This document shows, piece by piece, positions 1 to 6,790 of a DNA stretch of 7,122 bases. Origin of the DNA: Bacteroidales bacterium (GTDB lineage: Bacteria; Bacteroidota; Bacteroidia; Bacteroidales; Muribaculaceae); contig SFOK01000096.1 in NCBI GenBank assembly GCA_004552395.1, positions 1-7,122 on the forward strand. The letters are read 5' to 3'. The position numbers and the translations under genes are program-made. The notes beneath the pieces were generated by a model. It ran no database searches and was not told the origin of the DNA. It was given only the letters and a program-made list of their open reading frames with translations. The first letter of the stretch is position 1. Every line of letters starts with the position of its first letter.

Positions 1-28
1 TCTAACTTCTTGATAAGCAGAAGTTGGG
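1..28 (-). terminator. Inverted repeat, possible terminator
   Basis: Bases 4-10 (AACTTCT) and 19-25 (AGAAGTT) are perfect reverse complements around an 8-base loop. On the plus-strand RNA the stem could extend to 10 pairs (1-10 with 19-28) using U-G and C-G pairs. Read on the minus strand, it begins about 7 bases after the TAA that ends the 36-167 frame, which is where a terminator would sit. Any T-run after it would lie outside the window, so terminator function cannot be confirmed. It could equally be a terminator for a plus-strand gene left of the window, although the bases after it on that strand are only moderately T-rich. Confidence 0.3.
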
Positions 29-35
29 CTTACTT

Positions 36-167
36 TTAATGTATGACAAGCCCCTCTGGGTCAATATCATGTTCCAAAGGCGGTGATTCGGAGGCTTCGG
101 CGAGCATTATATTCAGGTCCGCATCGGGTTGGTTGAGGAACTGTCTTCCTATCGCAAAATTGAACAC
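36..167 (-). pseudogene. Short minus-strand frame, possible remnant of a gene 3' end
   Basis: A minus-strand frame of 43 codons runs from a GTG at 167 to a TAA at 36-38. An in-frame TGA lies directly upstream (168-170), so it cannot extend. The peptide starts VFNFAIGRQFLNQPDADLNI and ends DIDPEGLVIH; it is acidic, with protein-like composition and no strong repeats. The only ATG inside would leave about 26 residues. I do not recognise the family. It could be the last part of a decayed gene whose upstream half was replaced by the leader of recJ, or a chance frame. The possible hairpin just after its stop slightly favours a real former gene end. Confidence 0.22.
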
Positions 168-171
168 TCAG

Positions 172-206
172 CTTGCCTTATCTCTCGGACTTTTTTTGTA
201 ACTTTG
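172..206 (+). promoter_or_regulatory. Bacteroidota-type promoter for the recJ operon
   Basis: TAACTTTG at 199-206 matches the Bacteroidota -7 consensus TAnnTTTG exactly. A partial -33 element, CTTG at 172-175 (three of four bases of TTTG), lies 23 bases upstream, at the long end of the usual spacing. Transcription would start near 213, giving recJ a leader of about 270 bases. No other TAnnTTTG motif is visible between here and the recJ start, so this is the best candidate for driving recJ-recQ and the two genes after them. The -7 match is seen directly; promoter activity is inferred. Confidence 0.5.
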
Positions 207-486
207 CGGAAATTGGGTTAGTATGCACTCGGCAAAACGTCCTGCGGCACGCGTAGCGGTCGTTACTCTCTGCTTGTCAGCAACATCGCAGAGTCTTCCC
301 TTTATCGGGAGTTTGCCTCAGACAAGGCTGCAGCCCATGCCTGCCCGGCGAAGGATAGCTTCCGCCAGGCCTCTCCTCGCCAAACAACTCCTCACGTTCT
401 CTCCTCGCCGTACAATTTCTCACACACTCTCCCGTCCGTATCCTCTCCACTCTCCTCCCCAATTCCGCTAATAAGAAAAACTGACA
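207..486 (+). other. Structured, pyrimidine-rich recJ leader with no convincing gene
   Basis: This gene-free stretch lies between the promoter motif and recJ. It holds consecutive inverted repeats: CTCTGC/GCAGAG (268-273 with 288-293) with an inner TTG/CAA; TCCC/GGGA (297-300 with 307-310); GCCT/AGGC (315-318 with 325-328), overlapping the palindrome GGCTGCAGCC (326-335); and a strong hairpin at 343-370. From 371 to about 470 the plus strand is strongly C/T-rich and contains the direct repeat TCTCCTCGCC at 372-381 and 400-409. An 82-codon frame (223-471) crosses it, but its peptide has no Asp or Glu and reads as a by-product of base composition. It may be a cis-acting leader, a dispersed intergenic element, or decayed DNA. 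Confidence 0.4.
343..370 (+). promoter_or_regulatory. Stable hairpin in the recJ leader
   Basis: Ten base pairs can form: 343-345 with 368-370 (GCC/GGC), a C-A mismatch (346/367), 347-350 with 363-366 (GGCG/CGCC), one bulged C at 362, then 351-353 with 359-361 (AAG/CTT), closing on a five-base GATAG loop. It is the strongest fold I can find in the leader. A C/T-rich stretch rather than a T-run follows, so it does not look like a standard intrinsic terminator. It could belong to an attenuator, a protein-binding site or a small RNA. No known riboswitch class was recognised. Confidence 0.35.
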
Positions 487-2223
487 ATGATAAAGAAATG
501 GAATTATCTCCCTCTCACTCTCCATCAACAGCAGGAGGCCGATGAGATCAAAGAGGCCTGCGGCGGCAGCGGCACTTTGGCCGAGCTGCTCATCCGCCGC
601 GGCGTCCGCGACAAAGAGGACGCCGAGAAATTCTTCTCACCCTCGATCGCCGATCTCCACGACCCTTTCCTCATGCCTGACATGGACAAGGCTGTGAACC
701 GCCTCAACAAGGCGATGGGCGCCAAAGAGAGAATCATGGTCTACGGCGACTATGATGTGGACGGAACCACGGCCGTGGCGCTCGTCTATAAATACCTGCA
801 GAACTACTACAGTAATCTGGAGTATTACATCCCGACCCGCTACGAGGAGGGCTACGGCATATCACGCAAAAGTATCGACTATGCCGCCGACAATGGCGTG
901 AAGCTCGTCATCGTGCTCGACTGCGGCATCAAGGCGGTCGAGGAAGTCACCTACGCCAAGGAGCGCGGCATCGACTTCATAATCTGCGACCATCATGTGC
1001 CCGACGAGGAACTGCCGCCGGCTGTCGCTATTCTCAACCCCAAAATGCCGGGCAGCCCCTACCCTTGCCGCGACCTGAGCGGCTGCGGCGTCGGCTTCAA
1101 GTTCATGCAGGCCTTCGCCAAGAGCAACGGCCTCAGCAACCACAACGAGCTCGAATCGCTTCTCGACCTGGTGGCTGTCAGCATTGCGGCCGACATCGTG
1201 CCTATAACCGACGAGAACCGCGTCATGGCTTACCACGGACTCCGCCGCCTCAACTCCAACCCGAACCTGGGCCTGCGCAGCATAATCCGCCTCTGCAAAC
1301 TCACCAACAAGGATATCACCATCAGCGATGTCATCTTCAAGATCGGCCCGCGTATCAACGCCTCGGGACGTATGCAGAGCGGCATAGAGGCCGTTGACCT
1401 GCTCGTGACACGCGACCTCCACGACGCCTACGAGAAGGGCCAGAACATCGACCAGTACAACAAGGACCGCAAGGAACTCGACAAACGGATCACCGAGGAG
1501 GCCAACAACCTCATCGCCAAAGATGTGACTATCGTGGAGGGGAAACGCTCCATCGTGATCTGCAACAAGGACTGGCACAAGGGCATCATCGGCATCGTGG
1601 CCTCGCGCCTCACCGAGCTTTACTATAAGCCTTCGGTCGTGCTCACTCTTTCCGACGGCATGGCCACAGGCTCGGCCCGCTCGGTTCAGGGCTTCGACAT
1701 CTACGCGGCTGTGAACTCGGCCCGTCATCTGCTCGAGAATTTCGGCGGACACACCTACGCCGTGGGCCTCACTCTCAAAGAGGAAAACATCATTGAATTC
1801 GCCAAAATCTTCGAGGATTATGTGGCGGCCAACATCAAGCCGGATCAGCTCGAACCGCAGCTCAACATCGACGCGGAGATCCCGTTCTCGGAAATTACGC
1901 CGGAATTCATAGCCCAACTCAAGAAATTCAACCCTTACGGTCCGGGCAACCAGAAGCCTGTGTTCATGACCCGCAATGTATTCGACTTCGGCACCTCGAA
2001 ACTCGTGGGCCACAATCTGGAGCACATCAAGCTCGAACTCGAAGACAATTCCACGTCGCGTGTCATCAATGCCATAGCCTTCAATATGGCGCAGTATTTC
2101 GAGCATATCCACGCCCACAAGCCTATCGACATCTGCTATACTCTGGAGCCCAACAAGCATAACTCGCAGGAGAGCGTGCAGCTCATGATACGCGATATAC
2201 GCCCTTCGGCCAAGCAGTCTTAA
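487..2223 (+). CDS. recJ: Single-stranded-DNA-specific exonuclease RecJ
   Basis: RecJ degrades single-stranded DNA 5' to 3' in the cytoplasm, in RecF-pathway recombination, mismatch repair and base-excision repair. The protein has 578 residues, close to the 577 of E. coli RecJ. The DHH phosphoesterase core is complete: YGDYDVDG at 86-93, the metal-binding aspartate in LDCG (D145), and the DHH motif at 168-170 within CDHHVPDEELP. RINASGRM follows at 289-296. The DHHA1 domain shows KGIIGIVASRL and the GGH motif at 420-422, here GGHTYAVG, where many relatives have GGHxxAAG. The last third (FNPYGPGNQKPVF onward) fits the RecJ OB fold. The ATG at 487 has an A-rich upstream context (TAAGAAAAACTGACA) and no clear Shine-Dalgarno, as is common in Bacteroidota. 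It is the first gene of the presumed operon; recQ starts 10 bases after its stop. Confidence 0.97.
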   Translation: MIKKWNYLPLTLHQQQEADEIKEACGGSGTLAELLIRRGVRDKEDAEKFFSPSIADLHDPFLMPDMDKAVNRLNKAMGAKERIMVYGDYDVDGTTAVALVYKYLQNYYSNLEYYIPTRYEEGYGISRKSIDYAADNGVKLVIVLDCGIKAVEEVTYAKERGIDFIICDHHVPDEELPPAVAILNPKMPGSPYPCRDLSGCGVGFKFMQAFAKSNGLSNHNELESLLDLVAVSIAADIVPITDENRVMAYHGLRRLNSNPNLGLRSIIRLCKLTNKDITISDVIFKIGPRINASGRMQSGIEAVDLLVTRDLHDAYEKGQNIDQYNKDRKELDKRITEEANNLIAKDVTIVEGKRSIVICNKDWHKGIIGIVASRLTELYYKPSVVLTLSDGMATGSARSVQGFDIYAAVNSARHLLENFGGHTYAVGLTLKEENIIEFAKIFEDYVAANIKPDQLEPQLNIDAEIPFSEITPEFIAQLKKFNPYGPGNQKPVFMTRNVFDFGTSKLVGHNLEHIKLELEDNSTSRVINAIAFNMAQYFEHIHAHKPIDICYTLEPNKHNSQESVQLMIRDIRPSAKQS

Positions 2224-2233
2224 CGACGCCACG

Positions 2234-4180
2234 ATGCAGTCGCAAGCCGTCGACATACACTTCATATTAAAAAAATACTGGGGCTACGATTCGTTTCGCG
2301 AGCTCCAGCAGGAGATCATAGAGTCGGTGCTTTCGGGCCACGATACTCTGGGCCTTCTCCCGACGGGCGGCGGCAAGTCGCTCACGTTTCAGATTCCGGC
2401 CATAGCCTTGGGCGGCCTCTGCCTCGTGGTCACGCCGCTGATCTCGCTCATGAAGGACCAGGTCGACAATCTCCGTGCCCGGGGCCTCCGCGCCGCTTAC
2501 ATGCACAATGGCATGAGCTACCGCGAGATGAAGCAGGCCTGGGACAAGGTCAGCAACTCGGACTGCCGGTTCCTCTATATCTCGCCGGAACGCGTCTCGT
2601 CAGCTCAGTTTCTGGAGCGGATGCGCCTGCTAAAGAAGGTGACGCTGGTGGCTGTCGACGAGGCTCACTGCATCTCGCAGTGGGGCTACGATTTCCGCCC
2701 CTCGTACCTTGGCATCGCGCGTCTGCGGCGCGTCGTGGCCGAGGATGTGCGTTTTATGGCTCTCACGGCTTCGGCCACTGAGCCGGTGGCACGCGATATC
2801 TGCGACAAGCTCGAGTTCCGCAGCGGCCGTGTCTTCCGCAAGAGTTTCCTGAGGCAAAACATAAGCTATGTGGTGCGACCTACGGACGAGAAGATCTCTC
2901 AGATCCTGAGGGTTCTCGCGGGTGTGGAGGGCACCTCGATCATATATGTGCGTTCGCGCGCCCGCACGGCTGAGATCGCCGACTGCCTGAAAAGCTGCGG
3001 CATAGCGGCGGAACCGTTTCACGCCGGTCTGCCGCCGGAGCTGAAAGCTTCGCGCCAGGAGCTCTGGAAGAATGGCGACATACGTGTCATGGTCGCCACC
3101 AACGCCTTCGGTATGGGTATCGACAAGCCTGATGTGCGCACTGTCATACACTATTCTCTGCCGTCGTCGCTCGAGGAGTATTACCAGGAGGCGGGCCGCG
3201 CGGGCCGCGACGGCAAACCGTCCTATGCGGTGGCGCTTTATTCGCGCACTGACCGCAGTGTGCTGCTGCGCCGCATAGCAGAGGAATTCCCGGATAAAAA
3301 GGTGATTCTCAAGGTCTACGAACGCGTTTGCAATTTTCTGGAGATAGCTCTCGAAGAGGGCTACGACCGTCTGTATGCGTTCGATCCGGAGCTCTTCTGT
3401 TCCACATTTCGTATGCAGGACCGTCAGGTCATGGCGGCGCTCAAGATACTGGGCGGCGCGGGCTATATGGAGTTTATCGACAACCGCGACAACGCCCCTC
3501 ACGTCATGTTCACTTGTCTTAAGGAGGATCTCTACGACCTGGAGCTGTCGCATATCCCAAACGCTGACAATGTGATCAAAGGGATGCTCAGGGTACTGCC
3601 GGGCCTCTTTGCCGACTATCAGCCGCTGCGGGAGACGCAGCTCGCGCGGGAGACGGGCCTCGACCCGGAATCGATCCACGCCACGCTGTTGGAACTCTCC
3701 CGGGCCGGTTACCTCAGCTACATACCGCGGCGGTCGGTCCCGAGCGTCTATATGCCTACCTCGCGCGAACTCCCGGAGCAGCTGCTCATTCCGCGCAGTG
3801 TCTATGAAGACCGCAGGGAGGTTCTGCGCCGCCGCATCGAGTCGGTGATCCAATATGCCGAGGCTCAGGGCGAATGCAGGCAGAATGTGATCCTGCGTTA
3901 CTTCGGCGAGAAACCGGCGCAGGGTTGCGGCCGCTGCGACAATTGCCGAGAGGAATCCTCGCGACGCGCGGCGGGAAAGGTCTCGCGCGCCACTCTGCAA
4001 AAGGCTCTCACTGATATGCTCTCGGGGCGCCCCGAGGGTGTCAGCGGCTCTGAGATCTTCGATTATTTCCGCAATTTCAAACAGCGGATCAGCGGCCTCA
4101 TAGAGGAGATGCTCGAATCTGGTAAGCTGTGCCGCCGCGAACCGGACACCTACTTCCTCACTGCAAATAGGACCGAATAA
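2234..4180 (+). CDS. recQ: ATP-dependent DNA helicase RecQ (Bacteroidota layout)
   Basis: RecQ is a superfamily 2 helicase that unwinds DNA 3' to 5' and supplies single strands to RecJ in gap and end processing. The 648-residue protein shows motif 0 (WGYDSFRELQQEII, from residue 16), Walker A TGGGKS (44-49), the DEAH box with the RecQ-specific aromatic loop (DEAHCISQWGYDFRP, from 142), TASAT as motif III, and motif VI QEAGRAGRDG (318-327). The zinc site is complete: C548 in ECRQNVILRYFGE, then C565, C568 and C571 in CGRCDNC. Roughly 155 residues (about 360-515) with winged-helix-like character lie between the helicase core and the zinc region; E. coli RecQ has the zinc module directly after the core. 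About 77 residues follow the last cysteine, with no HRDC domain recognised. From memory, other Bacteroidota RecQ proteins share this order. The start 10 bases after recJ implies co-transcription. Confidence 0.96.
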   Translation: MQSQAVDIHFILKKYWGYDSFRELQQEIIESVLSGHDTLGLLPTGGGKSLTFQIPAIALGGLCLVVTPLISLMKDQVDNLRARGLRAAYMHNGMSYREMKQAWDKVSNSDCRFLYISPERVSSAQFLERMRLLKKVTLVAVDEAHCISQWGYDFRPSYLGIARLRRVVAEDVRFMALTASATEPVARDICDKLEFRSGRVFRKSFLRQNISYVVRPTDEKISQILRVLAGVEGTSIIYVRSRARTAEIADCLKSCGIAAEPFHAGLPPELKASRQELWKNGDIRVMVATNAFGMGIDKPDVRTVIHYSLPSSLEEYYQEAGRAGRDGKPSYAVALYSRTDRSVLLRRIAEEFPDKKVILKVYERVCNFLEIALEEGYDRLYAFDPELFCSTFRMQDRQVMAALKILGGAGYMEFIDNRDNAPHVMFTCLKEDLYDLELSHIPNADNVIKGMLRVLPGLFADYQPLRETQLARETGLDPESIHATLLELSRAGYLSYIPRRSVPSVYMPTSRELPEQLLIPRSVYEDRREVLRRRIESVIQYAEAQGECRQNVILRYFGEKPAQGCGRCDNCREESSRRAAGKVSRATLQKALTDMLSGRPEGVSGSEIFDYFRNFKQRISGLIEEMLESGKLCRREPDTYFLTANRTE

Positions 4181-4204
4181 TAACTGTTTAGGAAACGCAA
4201 TATT

Positions 4205-5782
4205 ATGCTGCAAGATATAACTCTCCGAGTGACACCTCAGGATGCCGGCATTCCTGAACGGCTGCGCCGGCTGGGCGCCGCTCAGGCTCACATGAGGCCG
4301 GAAGATATACGCGATCTGAGGATCGTGCGCCGAAGCATAGATGCACGTCAGCGGCAGGTGATGCTCAATCTGACTGTGCGTATCGCCTCGGGCGACGACG
4401 CCCGTGTCTCGGCTCCCACACGCGTGATCGACTATAAACATACCACCGCTGACTCACCGCGCATCCTGATCGTTGGCGCGGGTCCGGCCGGTCTTTTCGC
4501 GGCTCTGAAGGCGCTCGAATACGGTATACGGCCGCTGATCTTCGAGCGAGGCAAGGATGTGGACTCACGCCGCAAGGATATGGCGGCCATATCGCGTCAG
4601 GGTATTGTCGATCCCGACTCCAACTATTGCTTCGGCGAGGGTGGAGCTGGCGCATACAGCGACGGCAAACTTTTCACCCGCAGCAAGAAACGCGGCAATG
4701 TCGACAATGTGCTCCATGTACTCCATAACCACGGCGCCTCGGAAGATATCCTGATCGACGCTCACCCGCATATCGGCACGGACCGTCTTCCGGGCGTGAT
4801 ACGCGCAATCCGCGAGACTATCCTGGAGCATGGCGGCGAGGTACATTTTGAAAGCCGTGTGGATGAGCTGCTTATCGAAGGCAACAAGGTGAAGGGTATC
4901 CGTCTGGCGGGCGGTGAGGAGTTCGCCGGCCCGGTGGTGCTCGCCACAGGTCATTCGGCGCGCGATGTCTACCGTATGCTGGGCCGCAAAGGCGTGAAAC
5001 TGGAGGCTAAAGGTCTCGCCATAGGCGTGCGTCTGGAGCATCCGCAGGCGGTCATAGACAGGGTACGGTATCACTCGCCGCAGGGTCGCGGCAAGTGGCT
5101 TCCGGCTGCCGAGTATAGCTTCGTGGAACAGTCCGACGGCCGCGGCGTCTACTCTTTCTGTATGTGTCCGGGAGGCGTCATTGTGCCTGCTGCTTCGGCG
5201 CCGGGCGAGCTCGTTGTCAACGGCATGAGCAACTCATCGCGCTCAGGACGGTGGGCCAACTCGGGCATGGTCGTGGAGGTCCTTCCGGGCGACTTCCCGG
5301 AGTTCGCCACCGAAGGTCCGTTTGAGATGCTCGCCCTGCAGGAGAAGCTCGAAAAGGATTTCTTCCGAGCCGCGGGCAACTCACTCAAAGCCCCGGCTCA
5401 GCGCCTCACGGATTTCCTCAGTGGCAAGATATCCTCTTCGCTGCCGGAGACTTCGTATGCGCCGGGCATACAGTCGCTCCCGGTACATTTCCTTCTTCCG
5501 CCGTTCATCTCTAAGAGACTTCAGGACGGTCTGCGCAAGATCGGCCGCAAAAACAGGGGCTTCATCACTGCGGAAGCCACACTCATCGGTCTGGAGTCGA
5601 GGACATCTTCGCCGGTACGTATACCGCGCTCCAAAGAGACGATGTGCCACGTCGAGATCGAAGGACTCTACCCTGCCGGCGAAGGCGCCGGATATGCGGG
5701 TGGCATCGTGAGCGCGGCCATGGACGGAGAAAAATGTATCGAAGCCTTCCATGAAGCAATGATCAGCCAAAACGAGGAATAG
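4205..5782 (+). CDS. FAD-dependent dehydrogenase, COG2509-type, substrate unknown
   Basis: This 525-residue protein is a flavoprotein of the glutathione-reductase-like (Rossmann) fold. Residues 1-80 form an N-terminal extension before the dinucleotide-binding site, as in the COG2509 group. Then comes GAGPAG at 91-96 in the run ILIVGAGPAGLFAALKALEY, with an acidic residue (FERGKDVDSR) ending the second strand, as expected for FAD. YCFGEGGAGAYSDGKL follows the FAD site. VVLATGHSARD is the second conserved flavin-contact segment, and GEGAGYAGGI (492-501) is the C-terminal FAD-binding motif. No signal peptide or membrane segment is seen, so it is probably cytosolic. The physiological substrate of this family is not established to my knowledge. 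It starts 24 bases after recQ, with AGGA at 4190-4193 as a possible ribosome site 11 bases before the ATG. The family call is firm; the function is open. Confidence 0.9.
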   Translation: MLQDITLRVTPQDAGIPERLRRLGAAQAHMRPEDIRDLRIVRRSIDARQRQVMLNLTVRIASGDDARVSAPTRVIDYKHTTADSPRILIVGAGPAGLFAALKALEYGIRPLIFERGKDVDSRRKDMAAISRQGIVDPDSNYCFGEGGAGAYSDGKLFTRSKKRGNVDNVLHVLHNHGASEDILIDAHPHIGTDRLPGVIRAIRETILEHGGEVHFESRVDELLIEGNKVKGIRLAGGEEFAGPVVLATGHSARDVYRMLGRKGVKLEAKGLAIGVRLEHPQAVIDRVRYHSPQGRGKWLPAAEYSFVEQSDGRGVYSFCMCPGGVIVPAASAPGELVVNGMSNSSRSGRWANSGMVVEVLPGDFPEFATEGPFEMLALQEKLEKDFFRAAGNSLKAPAQRLTDFLSGKISSSLPETSYAPGIQSLPVHFLLPPFISKRLQDGLRKIGRKNRGFITAEATLIGLESRTSSPVRIPRSKETMCHVEIEGLYPAGEGAGYAGGIVSAAMDGEKCIEAFHEAMISQNEE

Positions 5783-5815
5783 ATCCGAAAATATTGAACT
5801 AAATATAGCATAACT

Positions 5816-6514
5816 ATGATAACATTACTCAACATAGAAACATCAGGACAGGCCTGCTCGGTAGCCGTCACACAGGACGGTCAGGTGGAGTTCGAAAAAA
5901 TAGAGCGCGAAGGCATGCAGCACGCTGTCTGTCTGGCACCGTTTGTCGATGAAGCTATGGCCTGGTTCCGCCGCCACGACATTAAGCCTGACGCTGTGGC
6001 TGTCAGCATAGGACCGGGCTCTTACACGGGACTGCGCATCGGCCTCTCCATGGCCAAGGGTCTATGCTTCGGCCTCGATGTGCCTCTCATCGGCGTCTCC
6101 ACGCTGCAAATCATCGCCACTCAGGCCATGTTTGCCCACTACGACTGGCAGGGCGACGAACTCCTGGTGCCTATGATCGACGCGCGCCGAATGGAGGTCT
6201 ACACAGCCACCTACAATTTCCGTCTTGACGCCGTGGAGCCGCCGCGTCCGGTCATCCTCGACGAAGAGTCATACGCCGACCTGCTCGGTGACGGCAAACA
6301 GCTTTACTTCCTCGGCGACGGTGCCAAGAAAGCCAAGGACGTGATCAAGCGCAACGGCGCCCACTTCATGCCCGACCTGCGGCCGCTCGCCCACGGCATG
6401 ATGTCGCTCGCCGAGAAAGCCTACAAAGAGCAGCGCTTCCTCAACCTTGCCTATTGCGTCCCCGAATACCTGAAAGAATTCCAGGCCACCGTCCCTCGCA
6501 ACAAACTCTTCTAA
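5816..6514 (+). CDS. tsaB: tRNA t6A biosynthesis protein TsaB
   Basis: TsaB is the non-catalytic paralogue of TsaD. Together with TsaD and the ATPase TsaE it transfers the threonylcarbamoyl group made by TsaC onto A37 of ANN-decoding tRNAs, a near-essential modification. The 232-residue length matches the family (E. coli 231). Visible features are the ASKHA start (ITLLNIETSGQACSVAV), MQHAVCLAPFVDEAM, the diagnostic IGPGSYTGLRIGLSMAKGL (GPGSYTG at residues 66-72), and PMIDARRMEVYTATY. The ATG at 5816 lies 33 A/T-rich bases after the flavoprotein gene, with no good Shine-Dalgarno. It is probably the last intact gene of the recJ operon; neither tsaD nor tsaE is in the window. No terminator hairpin is visible in the 30 bases after its stop. 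Confidence 0.96.
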   Translation: MITLLNIETSGQACSVAVTQDGQVEFEKIEREGMQHAVCLAPFVDEAMAWFRRHDIKPDAVAVSIGPGSYTGLRIGLSMAKGLCFGLDVPLIGVSTLQIIATQAMFAHYDWQGDELLVPMIDARRMEVYTATYNFRLDAVEPPRPVILDEESYADLLGDGKQLYFLGDGAKKAKDVIKRNGAHFMPDLRPLAHGMMSLAEKAYKEQRFLNLAYCVPEYLKEFQATVPRNKLF

Positions 6515-6544
6515 CCCCTGACACTGCTTTGACGTTCCCGACAA

Positions 6545-6790
6545 ATGATAAGTATTGAAGAATTCAGCTCTGCAAGAGATCAAGCTCTTCTGCGGAAATT
6601 GACCGCAGTATGGGACAAAACCATGCGGGTAAGCCATCTATTTCTCAGAGAGGAGGATATCCGTCTTATTCGGCCATATGTTGGAGAGGTACTATCAGAG
6701 GTCAGGCACCTGTTAGTAGCATACGACGATGGCAAAGCTATCGGTTTCATGGGTATCATGGAGGGGAAATAGAGATGCTGTTTGTAGAAC
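6545..6790 (+). pseudogene. GNAT acetyltransferase remnant, frameshifted and cut by an insertion sequence
   Basis: The ATG at 6545 opens a frame of 75 codons ending in TAG at 6770-6772. The peptide (WDKTMRVSHLFLREEDIRLI, then LLVAYDDGKAIGFMGIMEGK) is the N-terminal half of a GNAT-family N-acetyltransferase, which would use acetyl-CoA. The expected continuation KIEMLFVE is present in the next frame from 6769, so one base appears lost from the GGGGAAA run at 6763-6769. After 6789 or so the similarity stops: the acetyl-CoA loop (R/Q-x-x-G-x-G/A) and the rest of the domain are absent, and insertion-sequence DNA follows. The stretch is visibly less GC-rich than the four genes before it. The intact gene would have had about 140-150 codons. 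The product cannot be a working acetyltransferase. Confidence 0.75.

Noticed and set aside
1..222. tRNA or other standard RNA gene at the left edge
   Set aside because: The edge hairpin does not extend to a cloverleaf, and no T-arm or acceptor pairing is found.
343..381. Intrinsic terminator in the recJ leader
   Set aside because: The hairpin is strong but is followed by C/T-mixed sequence with no T-run, so standard termination is unlikely.
862..2265. Open minus-strand frame of 467 codons opposite recJ
   Set aside because: It lies fully opposite a gene with complete RecJ motifs. The peptide is dominated by V, A, D, E, L and R, as expected from the complement of a GC-biased codon pattern, and no family is recognisable.
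2630..4441. Open minus-strand frame of 603 codons opposite recQ and the start of the flavoprotein gene
   Set aside because: It crosses the boundary between two real genes and has low-complexity R/A/H-rich content with no motifs; it is a by-product of codon bias on the other strand.
6515..6544. Terminator after tsaB
   Set aside because: The 30 bases contain no stem and no T-run.
6761..6775. Programmed ribosomal frameshift at GGGGAAA in the acetyltransferase gene
   Set aside because: A -1 slip on GGG is possible in principle, but the C-terminal half of the protein is missing beyond 6790, so there is no full-length product to make. A mutation or sequencing error is simpler.
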